This document shows, one piece after another, positions 7,678-14,319 of a DNA stretch of 15,461 nt (positions are counted from its first letter, which is position 1; each line of letters opens with the position of its first letter). The notes under the pieces are model-generated. The model saw only the letters and a list, made by a program, of their open reading frames with translations, was not told the DNA's origin and did not search any database. This DNA comes from an uncultured Prevotella sp. (GTDB taxonomy: Bacteria > Bacteroidota > Bacteroidia > Bacteroidales > Bacteroidaceae). The DNA is taken from positions 1-15,461 of the forward strand of contig OMVH01000227.1 of NCBI GenBank assembly GCA_900314365.1. Direction: 5' to 3'. A program made the position numbers and the translations under genes.

Positions 7678-8643
7678 CTACTTGGGTACTTCCACCTTGC
7701 CGACCAGTTTGGCTACGACCTTCGCTGGAGTAAGTCCTTCCATCTCGGCTTCAGCAGCAAGGATGAGTCTGTGCTGGAGCACCGGGACTGCCACACTTTT
7801 GATATCATCGGGAGTCACAAAGTCGCGGCCCTGCAAGAGTGCGTAGGCCTTGCTGCACTTCAAAAGCGCTACGGACGCACGAGGCGAAGCTCCGAGGAAG
7901 ACGGCTCTGTTATGGCGGGTTTCACCGGTGATAGCTGCCACATAACGAAGCAGGGTGTCATCGACTACCACCTTATCCATATAGGACCTCAGGCTCAGCA
8001 AATCGGCTTTCGACAGGACGGGGACAATACCGGCAAGCTTAGCAAAAGAGGCATCCGACTGATGGCGGCGAAGCATTTCCACCTCTTCGTCAGCATTGGG
8101 ATAGCCCATGTTTATCTTCATGAGGAAACGGTCAAGCTGGGCTTCAGGAAGCTTGTAGGTACCCTCCTGCTCGACGGGATTCTCTGTGGCGATAATGGTG
8201 AAGAGAGGCCCCATATCGTGACGTACTCCTGCGATTGTGGCCTGACGCTCCTCCATAACTTCGAAGAGGGCTGCCTGGGTCTTGGCCGGAGCACGGTTGA
8301 TTTCGTCGGCAAGGATGATGTCGGAAAAGACCGGACCGGCATGGAAATCAAACTCCGAGGTCTTCATGTTGAAAACCATCGTTCCCAGCACGTCACTTGG
8401 CATAAGGTCGGGAGTGAACTGTATGCGGGAGTAGCGCGCGTCGACGAGCCGCGCCACCAGCTTGGCAAGCAAGGTCTTGGCAACCCCCGGCACTCCTTCT
8501 ATGAGCACGTGACCGTCGGCAAGCACCGCCGTGAGCACAAGGTCCACAGCGTCGGACTGACCCACTATCACGCGGCTTATCTGCTGTCTCACCTGCGTCA
8601 TCTTGTCGAAGAACGCGGTCAAATCAGTTCTTGTTTCGTCCAT
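7678..8643 (-). CDS. MoxR-family AAA+ ATPase
   Basis: A 321-residue cytoplasmic AAA+ protein of the MoxR group, believed to act as a chaperone-like remodeller assembling partner complexes, often containing VWA proteins. Walker A is GVPGVAKT (50-57), with the Ala before Lys that is usual in MoxR. Walker B is IILADEIN with Asp113/Glu114, followed by the MoxR-typical RAPAKTQAALFEVMEER. Sensor 1 lies in IIATENPVEQEGTY (Asn155), and an Arg follows in QLDRF. Sensor 2 is GASPRAS with Arg255. All catalytic positions are intact and the length is normal. The gene is 3 bp downstream of the DUF4350 gene and 7 bp upstream of DUF58, so translation is probably coupled. Its client is unknown; the adjacent DUF58 protein is the prime candidate partner. 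Confidence 0.95.
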   Translation of the reverse strand: MDETRTDLTAFFDKMTQVRQQISRVIVGQSDAVDLVLTAVLADGHVLIEGVPGVAKTLLAKLVARLVDARYSRIQFTPDLMPSDVLGTMVFNMKTSEFDFHAGPVFSDIILADEINRAPAKTQAALFEVMEERQATIAGVRHDMGPLFTIIATENPVEQEGTYKLPEAQLDRFLMKINMGYPNADEEVEMLRRHQSDASFAKLAGIVPVLSKADLLSLRSYMDKVVVDDTLLRYVAAITGETRHNRAVFLGASPRASVALLKCSKAYALLQGRDFVTPDDIKSVAVPVLQHRLILAAEAEMEGLTPAKVVAKLVGKVEVPK

Positions 8644-8646
8644 ATT

Positions 8647-9984
8647 CTATAGTTGTTGTTTGATGTGATTCATTCTGTTGAGTACCTGCTTCAGCTCCGT
8701 GTCGTTGATGTCGTAGCTTTCTTTTCGGAACTGTCTCAGCCTTTCGAGGAACTCGGCTGTGGAGTCGTTACCATTGTCGGCTGTTGAGAGCACCTGCGCT
8801 GCATGAACAGCCTCATTGGAATCGAGGATGTCCACATAAGCTTTCGAGCGGACTTCTGCGGCGAAGAGGTCGATGGCCCTACGAAGCAAGTCGGCGTTAT
8901 CCTTTCTTCTGTAGAACAGAGTTCCCACGAGCCTGACGAACTCCAGCATGGGATTTCCTGGCTCCTTCACCACGGGTATGGCGCGCTGTCGCCTGCGGGC
9001 TGTTGTGAGCATGAAAAGGAGGATACCGAATAGTGTGAGATAGACTGCCCACTTGAGAGGTCTCTGCATGAGAACATAGCGCAGAGGTGACTGCCGGCTC
9101 GCCTCTACGTCGTCACCGGCCCCGGCGGGTTCCACACGAACGACAGGACGACGGCCCAGCCTCGAAAGCAAGTGGAAGATGAAGCCGGAGGTATCTCCTT
9201 CCAGCATTCCGTAGTTGGTGAACAGGAAAGGTGTCGACACCATGACTATCTTGCCCCGTCCGTAACGGGCCTCAGCTGCTATTGGGATAACGTAAGTCTT
9301 TTCTTTAGCAACAGGTTCAACCTCCGTCTCGTCGGTCTCCGCTGTATCATCCACTTCGACCGTGTCGACACAAGTATGCTCCTCATAGACGTAATAGGTG
9401 CGGGCCCTCATCTCGGCAAGGACGTGCACGGGCTTAGATATGTCGACCTGCGGCCCTACGACTTGTTCCACACAGTGATAGAACGTTGGCGGTGCACCTG
9501 CCGCAGAATCGGCCTTCCAGCAAATGGTGTCATAGCGGAGGTTTCCGACCTTTAGCTTGTTGTCGAGTACATCGGAGAGCGAGAATGAACTGCTGTCAAT
9601 GTCCATGCCTACATGATGCACCAGGAGCGTGTCGTTGTAGGACGAGCCGCAGGTGAGCAGCACTGTCGCTCCCCGCTTTACGATGGAGAGCATCGACTCC
9701 ACCTCCAGCTTCGACGGCATCCTTTCGCTCTGGCAGTAGAGAATGGCTTTACGCTCTATGCCCGGCTCTTTGGAGAGCTGATAGAAGGTTGTTCGGGAAA
9801 CAGTGTAGCCCTCGGGCAGCGACTGCCGGAGCACACTGTCGAAGAGCATACTGCCAAAAGGCTGATCGGACCGATGACTGAACGTAGGATTCCAACTGAA
9901 GCGCTGAGGTACTCTCAACTGCAAGAGCACCATGACCACAAAAAGCAGTGCAATGGCCACATAAGCCCACGACATCCGTTTCAT
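8647..9984 (-). CDS. DUF4350 membrane protein
   Basis: A 445-residue protein with an N-terminal transmembrane helix (about 7-22), a long extracytoplasmic segment, a second helix (about 311-328) followed by basic TTARRRQR, and a cytoplasmic tail of some 115 residues. The segment after the first helix (WNPTFSHRSDQPFGSMLF, 31-48) and the later YGRGKIVMVSTPFLFTNYGM (241-260) match DUF4350, which resembles the GATase-like/IFT52-type folds found beside MoxR genes. An acidic Thr/Asp/Glu-rich insert occupies about 208-226. A longer frame starts at 10014, but the ATG at 9984 is strongly preferred: it overlaps the upstream stop as ATGA and has GGAGGG 5 nt upstream. Function is unknown; the topology suggests a scaffold exposing a domain on each side of the membrane. 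C-terminal LRRAIDLFAAEV resembles helical repeats in related proteins, without further assignment. Confidence 0.88.
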   Translation of the reverse strand: MKRMSWAYVAIALLFVVMVLLQLRVPQRFSWNPTFSHRSDQPFGSMLFDSVLRQSLPEGYTVSRTTFYQLSKEPGIERKAILYCQSERMPSKLEVESMLSIVKRGATVLLTCGSSYNDTLLVHHVGMDIDSSSFSLSDVLDNKLKVGNLRYDTICWKADSAAGAPPTFYHCVEQVVGPQVDISKPVHVLAEMRARTYYVYEEHTCVDTVEVDDTAETDETEVEPVAKEKTYVIPIAAEARYGRGKIVMVSTPFLFTNYGMLEGDTSGFIFHLLSRLGRRPVVRVEPAGAGDDVEASRQSPLRYVLMQRPLKWAVYLTLFGILLFMLTTARRRQRAIPVVKEPGNPMLEFVRLVGTLFYRRKDNADLLRRAIDLFAAEVRSKAYVDILDSNEAVHAAQVLSTADNGNDSTAEFLERLRQFRKESYDINDTELKQVLNRMNHIKQQL

Positions 9985-9995
9985 GACTGCCCTCC
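9981..9995 (-). promoter_or_regulatory. Shine-Dalgarno and ATGA overlap coupling DUF4129 to DUF4350
   Basis: GGAGGG (minus strand, 9995-9990) lies 5 nt before the ATG at 9984-9982, whose last two bases are shared with the DUF4129 stop TGA at 9983-9981. A strong site is unusual for this phylum and fixes the DUF4350 start. Confidence 0.8.
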
Positions 9996-10592
9996 TTCCG
10001 TATTGCCTCCGCACACTGCTGTGGCCAACTGCCTCACCTCGTCGGCCAAAGTACTGTCGGCGGGATAATCACCATAGCGCACCCGCAGGAAGATGTTGGT
10101 CAGTTTTCTGAACTCAGGCACAGGGAGTTCACGGGCATACTCAGAAGGAGTTTTTGAAAGCTGCCACACTATACGCCCTGCATCATCGAGCTGTTTCAAC
10201 GTCTGCAAGTAGAGCAGTCTCACCACTTCGTGATAGTCGCCGCGGCTCTCCGCATCTGCTATCTCGCTGGCGAAGTCCACACCATAGATATTATCCTGAC
10301 TGACCGTATATGCAAGTTGTTGGCGCGAGTTCTTGATAAGTATGTTCCGATGGCGGCGGAAGATGAAGACCACGGCACCGATGAGCAGCAGAGAGGCAAG
10401 CACCACTAACAGCCAGTTCATCCCACTAATGGACATGATGTCACTGAAAACGTTGTTCACCCAGCTCTGTAGCAAGGTAAAGATGTTGACATCTACGTGC
10501 GCGAAGTCGCGTCCATAGTCGTAGGCGGGATTGGCCTGCAACACATGGAGCGTGGCTGTGTCGGCTGCGAGCGTGTCAACAAGGAGTGTCAT
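9981..10592 (-). CDS. DUF4129 single-pass membrane protein
   Basis: A 203-residue protein. One clear transmembrane helix (about 59-77) ends in RRHR, so the N-terminal 58 residues should lie outside the cytoplasm and residues 79-203 inside. The cytoplasmic part matches DUF4129: a GDYHEVVRLLYLQTLKQL helix (118-135), KTPSEYARELP (147-157) and FLRVRYGDYP (168-177). DUF4129 domains usually form part of larger MoxR-linked membrane proteins, often fused to transglutaminase-like domains; here it stands alone. There is no cleavable signal peptide, although the N-terminus (NPAYDYGRDF) looks like the mature periplasmic start of related proteins. An in-frame stop five codons before the ATG rules out a longer form with a standard start. 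It lies 18 bp after the polytopic membrane gene and overlaps DUF4350 by 4 bp. Function is unknown. Confidence 0.85.
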   Translation of the reverse strand: MTLLVDTLAADTATLHVLQANPAYDYGRDFAHVDVNIFTLLQSWVNNVFSDIMSISGMNWLLVVLASLLLIGAVVFIFRRHRNILIKNSRQQLAYTVSQDNIYGVDFASEIADAESRGDYHEVVRLLYLQTLKQLDDAGRIVWQLSKTPSEYARELPVPEFRKLTNIFLRVRYGDYPADSTLADEVRQLATAVCGGNTEGGQS

Positions 10593-10610
10593 CGGCTTCA
10601 GTTATAGAGG

Positions 10611-11597
10611 TTAGAGTTGGTCAAAGTTGCTTATGTCGTCACTCTCAACGGCAGGAGCGTCGTCAGGGGAGTCGATATGGTCGAACTGCTCTACGTCCTT
10701 CTGCACGGTGACGCCATCAATCTTCTCTGCGGAATGACCAAACTGATAGCCCAAAATCACGAAGAGAAGCACACTGAAGACACTGCTTGCAAAGTTGGCC
10801 AAAACGGAGGAGATATAGGCCAAAACAGTAAAGACAGCACCTCCCGCCCCGCTCAGCGCTGACGCGTCACTTGTGGAGAGGAGCAGCGACTTCACAGCCA
10901 CACACACGATGTAAGGCAGGGAGAGGGCTCCGGCCCCGATATAGACGAAAAGGGTCATCACCACCAGCACTCCGAAAACACCGCCCCACGTGGCCCATCC
11001 ATAGCGCCAGGCTTTCCCCATGCTTTTCCAGATGCTGTCATCGGTCAGCATATAGGCCGGAGAGATGAGAGCCAAAGGGACACCCACAGCGATGATGGCG
11101 AGAATGGGCACAACGATAAGCACCGGAGTAATAAGGGCGAACAGGACGCACACAATAACTAAGGTGGCAAAAATTCCGAGCCACACCAAAACCATAATAC
11201 ATGCGCGCCGGAACATCTTTGAGAAAACAGGCGAGAATTCCTTGTAAGGCAGCCTTTCGGCAATCGCGCCCTTCTCACCGTAGAGCCGCATGAACCCATA
11301 GGCTATGGATGCAGTCACCATACTGGCGATAATGGCAAATAAAGCGTAGCAGGCATAGGCTAAGACAAATGAGAGAAAGCCTAAGTCTGGGTTGCCATAT
11401 CCCATGCCAGCCCCGAAGATACTCGAAGTGTAGACATCCATGCACCAAGCACCAAGCATACTGATGGGAAGGACGAAAATGCAGAGATAGCGTAACAGCT
11501 GACGCCAATTCTGAGTGACGAAGCTGAAAGTGTCGTTAAACTTATCGCTGAAAGAGCGAATTTTATAGAGCTCAATTTTTGGTTTTGCGGTTTGCAT
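10611..11597 (-). CDS. Polytopic membrane protein with acidic C-terminal tail
   Basis: A 328-residue protein of about six to seven predicted transmembrane segments (roughly 34-52, 73-97, 131-157, 159-181, 203-234, 252-284). The layout recalls the DUF975/GlpQ-membrane-domain type of proteins, but I cannot assign a family with certainty. The N-terminal 30 residues are soluble and basic. The last 30 (from DVEQFDHIDS to the end) are strongly acidic and hydrophobic-residue-poor apart from FDHI and NFDQL, like a short linear docking tail. The start lies 26 bp inside the 3' end of the SpoIIM gene, indicating coupled expression. No good Shine-Dalgarno precedes it, but no other Met occurs before residue 47, inside the first helix. 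Membership in this gene set suggests it is a membrane component of the MoxR/DUF58 complex; this is inference from context. Confidence 0.82.
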   Translation of the reverse strand: MQTAKPKIELYKIRSFSDKFNDTFSFVTQNWRQLLRYLCIFVLPISMLGAWCMDVYTSSIFGAGMGYGNPDLGFLSFVLAYACYALFAIIASMVTASIAYGFMRLYGEKGAIAERLPYKEFSPVFSKMFRRACIMVLVWLGIFATLVIVCVLFALITPVLIVVPILAIIAVGVPLALISPAYMLTDDSIWKSMGKAWRYGWATWGGVFGVLVVMTLFVYIGAGALSLPYIVCVAVKSLLLSTSDASALSGAGGAVFTVLAYISSVLANFASSVFSVLLFVILGYQFGHSAEKIDGVTVQKDVEQFDHIDSPDDAPAVESDDISNFDQL

Positions 11598-12543
11598 TTC
11601 TATGGAGTTTAATAGGATATACGATGAAATAGAACACCACGAAGGCCAGTGAGCATATTATCACTCCCAATCGGAGAGCCACCGGAGCCTGGGTGTAGCG
11701 CGTGAAGAAGCCCTCTATGAACCCCGCGATAACGAAGAGGGGCACCGTGCCCACCACAATCTTCATGCCTCTCTTGGCTCCTCGCTTGAAGCTCTCCAAG
11801 CGAGGATAGGTACCGGGGAAAAGCCAGCCATTGCCCATCACGAGTCCGGCCGCGCCTGCCACGATGATGGAACTCAGTTCAAGGGTACCGTGAAGGAAGA
11901 CGGCCAGCAACGATGTGCCCAGCAAGTGGTGCTGGTAGAAGAACGTCTCGAAGCACCCCATCATGACGGCATTCTGGAAAATGTAGAGGCCCGTGGCAAA
12001 ACTAGTGAGAAGGCCTGAGACGAAAGTGAAAAAGGACACTCCAATATTGTTGAACGTGATTTCCAGAAACATCATGGGGGCATTGCCACCGTCGTAGACG
12101 GCCATGGGGGTGCCTTTCTCTATGTTGTGGAGGGTCATGTCGACATAACTGTCACCGAGGATGACGCGGCAGAATTCCGGGTCGGCAAGCTGCGAGACAA
12201 TGCCGATACCGGTGCTGATAAGGAAGATGAGGAACGACACCAACAGCGCCTTGCGCTCGCGGTACATCACCAGGGGCACCTCGCCGGTCCAGAAGGTAAT
12301 GAGGCGCGACCATTTCTCGCGCTTGTTGCGATAGATTTCATTATGGAGGGCCGACGCGAGATTGTTGAGGTAGAGCGTCACCTGCGAGAGGGGATAATGG
12401 GTCTGGGCGAACGCCAAGTCGGCAGTCACATCCTCGTAGGCATCGGCAAGGTCGGCGGGCGAATGAAAGAAATCATCCTCCACGACAGCCTCTGCCTGCT
12501 GCCACTTTTCTATGTTGTTGCGAATGAACGTTATTTCCTTCAT
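11572..12543 (-). CDS. SpoIIM-family (stage II sporulation protein M-like) membrane protein
   Basis: A 323-residue integral membrane protein. The N-terminal ~95 residues are soluble and helical (MKEITFIRNNIEKWQQAE). Five hydrophobic segments follow (about 98-118, 166-196, 211-237, 261-280, 289-311). The family signature FLHGTLELSSIIVAGAAG (216-233) is intact, with the conserved Glu222. In Bacillus SpoIIM acts with SpoIID and SpoIIP in peptidoglycan remodelling during engulfment, but this lineage does not sporulate and the homologues beside MoxR genes have an unknown role. The open frame extends to 12666, but that stretch runs through the promoter; the ATG at 12543 is chosen, with one at 12573 (MGRRGPLTAL extension) as alternative. 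The gene opens the six-gene operon and is divergent from the RDD gene. Its 3' end overlaps the next gene by 26 bp. Confidence 0.9.
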   Translation of the reverse strand: MKEITFIRNNIEKWQQAEAVVEDDFFHSPADLADAYEDVTADLAFAQTHYPLSQVTLYLNNLASALHNEIYRNKREKWSRLITFWTGEVPLVMYRERKALLVSFLIFLISTGIGIVSQLADPEFCRVILGDSYVDMTLHNIEKGTPMAVYDGGNAPMMFLEITFNNIGVSFFTFVSGLLTSFATGLYIFQNAVMMGCFETFFYQHHLLGTSLLAVFLHGTLELSSIIVAGAAGLVMGNGWLFPGTYPRLESFKRGAKRGMKIVVGTVPLFVIAGFIEGFFTRYTQAPVALRLGVIICSLAFVVFYFIVYPIKLHRNANRKTKN

Positions 12544-12598
12544 CAGAGCGGTTAACGGTCCCCTTCTGCCCATGGCAGTGTAGAAAAGGGCGCTATTA

Positions 12599-12631
12599 TT
12601 TGGCAAATGTACGCAGAAATTATTATATTTG
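12599..12631 (+). promoter_or_regulatory. Promoter of the RDD gene
   Basis: TTTG (12599-12602) and a perfect TATATTTG -7 element (12624-12631) are separated by 21 nt. Transcription should begin about 12638, giving a very short A-rich leader of roughly 12 nt before the ATG at 12650. It interleaves with the oppositely directed promoter. Confidence 0.7.
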
Positions 12632-12635
12632 CAAC
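12604..12635 (-). promoter_or_regulatory. Promoter of the SpoIIM-MoxR-DUF58 operon
   Basis: On the minus strand GTTG (12635-12632) is followed after 20 nt by TACATTTG (12611-12604), a perfect TAnnTTTG -7 element. Transcription should begin near 12597, about 54 nt before the SpoIIM ATG. The element occupies almost the same DNA as the RDD promoter. Confidence 0.7.
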
Positions 12636-12649
12636 AAAAACCGAAAGAA

Positions 12650-13378
12650 ATGTCAACATCGGACATCGTAACAGGTCAGTTTATACACATTTCACAGTCG
12701 GTTGCCGGTGTGGGCAGCCGACTGGTGGCCCGCCTCATCGACTTTGCCATACTCTTTGTCTACGGTTTCGGCCTCACCTATCTCGTCTTCGACAACTTCA
12801 GTTATTCGATGGCCGGTATCATCGCTATGCTTATCGTCTATCTTCCTGTCACCTTCTATTCCTTCCTCTGTGAGACTTTCAACCACGGGCAGAGCATAGG
12901 CAAGCACATCATGCACCTGCGCGTGGTCAGTGCGGATGGCTCACAGCCTACCGTGGGGGCTCTCTTCCTGCGCTGGTTGCTGCAGATTGTCGATATCTGG
13001 TTCTACGGTCTGGGCATCATCTTCATCGCCTTCAGCAAGCACCATCAACGGTTAGGCGACATGGCTGCGGGGACACTGGTCATCAACACCGAAGGCTACA
13101 AGAAAGTGGACATTCCGCTGAGCTACTTCGATTATGCGCGACAGGATTATCGCCCCCACTATCCGGGAGCATCCACTCTGAGCGAGAAGCAAGCCGACGT
13201 GATAGCACGCGCATTGGAGGGAGCCATCCTGAATCCGAAGACGCAGGCTCCCCGTCTTGATTTGCTCGCAGGAAAGGTGAGCAACGTCATCGGTGCCGAG
13301 CAGCGCGAAGCATCCTCTGCCGCCTTTCTCACCACCGTGCTCCACGACTATGAGCACTATGCCGCCGAACTGATTTAG
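12650..13378 (+). CDS. RDD-family membrane protein
   Basis: A 242-residue protein with an RDD domain in the first ~145 residues. The first helix opens with RLVARLIDFAILFVYGFG, containing the conserved Arg and Asp; further helices lie at about 55-73 and 107-127. The family's later motifs SIGKHIMHLRVV (82-93) and QRLGDMAAGTLVI (133-145) are present. RDD proteins are small multispan membrane proteins; some have been linked to ion transport, but most lack a known role. Residues about 146-242 form a hydrophilic, presumably cytoplasmic tail that I do not recognise (SEKQADVIARALEGAIL). The frame can be extended to a TTG at 12629, but that codon is part of the -7 promoter element, so the ATG at 12650 is chosen. 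It is the only clear plus-strand gene, divergent from and co-promoted with the SpoIIM operon, so it probably belongs to the same system. Confidence 0.9.
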   Translation: MSTSDIVTGQFIHISQSVAGVGSRLVARLIDFAILFVYGFGLTYLVFDNFSYSMAGIIAMLIVYLPVTFYSFLCETFNHGQSIGKHIMHLRVVSADGSQPTVGALFLRWLLQIVDIWFYGLGIIFIAFSKHHQRLGDMAAGTLVINTEGYKKVDIPLSYFDYARQDYRPHYPGASTLSEKQADVIARALEGAILNPKTQAPRLDLLAGKVSNVIGAEQREASSAAFLTTVLHDYEHYAAELI

Positions 13379-13471
13379 GATGAGGTCAAATAGTATCCTA
13401 TATATAAGGTATAAGCACATAGCCCCACTCGCATACAAGTGAGACCATGCGCCCGGAGTAGGTTTCAGGGC

Positions 13472-14314
13472 TTATTTCTTTGCCAACGTAAGCACCAATT
13501 TGCCTACGAAGATGCCCGACTTGCCATTTTGGTCGTCTGCGACAGACTTTCCGTCGAGGTTGTTCTCATAACGCAGAGTACGGAAGAAGGTATGTGAATG
13601 ACCACCGAGCACAAGGTCGATGTCGCGGGTCTGGCTTATCATCAGCTGGTCGGCCTTCTCCTTGCCCAACCATCCCAAGTGGGAGATGCAGACGACAAGG
13701 TCGCACTTCTTCTTTTCCTTCAGATAGACGGCCCACTTCCGCGCCGTGGCCACAGGGTCGAGATACTTCACACCCTGACATTTCTCTTTCTGCACCAGAC
13801 CGTCGAGTTCGGGCGAGATTCCGAAGACTCCTATCCTGACTCCTTTCCGCCGCAGAATAACGTAGGGCTTCACGACATCCTCACAGGGTGTACCCGTGAA
13901 GTCGTAATTGGCACAGACAACAGGGAACCCGAGCGTGCGGAACACTTTTGCCATATTTTCCAAACCGTAGTCGAACTCATGGTTGCCAACGGCTCCCACA
14001 TCGTAGTGCATACGCCTCATGAGTTCTGCTTCCACCTCTCCCTTGAAGAGCGTGTAGTAGGGCGAGCCCTGCGAGAAATCACCGCTGTCGAAGAGCAACA
14101 GCTCCGGGTCCTTGGCGCGCTCTTCGCGCAGCATGGCCAGCCGGCGGAGGAAGCCTCCCCGGCCCGCATAGAGGGTATCGGCAAGGTTGGAGTTGAGCGG
14201 ATAGATGCAGCTATGAGTATCGTTGGTGTGCAGTATGGTGAGCTTCACCTGCGCCGTCAGGCAGAGGGGCAGCAACAGGAAAAGTACGGACAAACTGAAT
14301 TTGATTCTTCGCAT
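13472..14314 (-). CDS. 5'-nucleotidase catalytic half (metallophosphoesterase domain)
   Basis: A 280-residue exported calcineurin-like metallophosphoesterase equal to the N-terminal domain of UshA-type 5'-nucleotidases, which hydrolyse nucleotides or UDP-sugars in the periplasm with two metal ions. The signal peptide ends near LCLTAQ (about residue 22). All expected metal ligands are visible: HTNDTH (Asp32, His34), DSGDFSQG (Asp79), GNHEFDYG (Asn111), ISHLGW (His212) and GGHSHTF (His239, His241). The His112/Asp115 pair fits the catalytic dyad. In the usual single-chain enzyme a C-terminal substrate-binding domain follows; here the chain ends after the first domain and that domain is encoded by the gene just upstream, 5 bp away. 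The two products probably work together outside the cytoplasm. It converges on the RDD gene across 93 bp, in which I see no convincing terminator. Substrate is unproven. Confidence 0.92.
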   Translation of the reverse strand: MRRIKFSLSVLFLLLPLCLTAQVKLTILHTNDTHSCIYPLNSNLADTLYAGRGGFLRRLAMLREERAKDPELLLFDSGDFSQGSPYYTLFKGEVEAELMRRMHYDVGAVGNHEFDYGLENMAKVFRTLGFPVVCANYDFTGTPCEDVVKPYVILRRKGVRIGVFGISPELDGLVQKEKCQGVKYLDPVATARKWAVYLKEKKKCDLVVCISHLGWLGKEKADQLMISQTRDIDLVLGGHSHTFFRTLRYENNLDGKSVADDQNGKSGIFVGKLVLTLAKK

Positions 14315-14319
14315 GACTT

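Noticed and set aside
7615..8652. Long plus-strand open frame (345 codons) opposite moxR
   Set aside because: The minus-strand MoxR has complete AAA+ motifs; the plus frame has no recognisable domain, begins inside DUF58 and arises from codon bias in the antisense frame.
11572..12543. Taking the SpoIIM homologue as a sign of sporulation
   Set aside because: No other sporulation gene is present and the neighbours are the MoxR-linked set typical of non-sporulating bacteria.
12544..12666. Upstream start extending SpoIIM by 41 residues
   Set aside because: The extension reads through both promoters of the divergent region and would begin upstream of the predicted transcription start.
6354..13378. 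Reading the MoxR/DUF58 operon as the Bat (aerotolerance) operon
   Set aside because: No BatA/BatB VWA proteins, BatC TPR protein or BatD are present; the partners are SpoIIM, RDD, DUF4129 and DUF4350.
13379..13471. Bidirectional terminator between the convergent RDD and metallophosphoesterase genes
   Set aside because: Only short or mismatched inverted repeats occur (around 13394-13413 and 13427-13443), with no T-tract.
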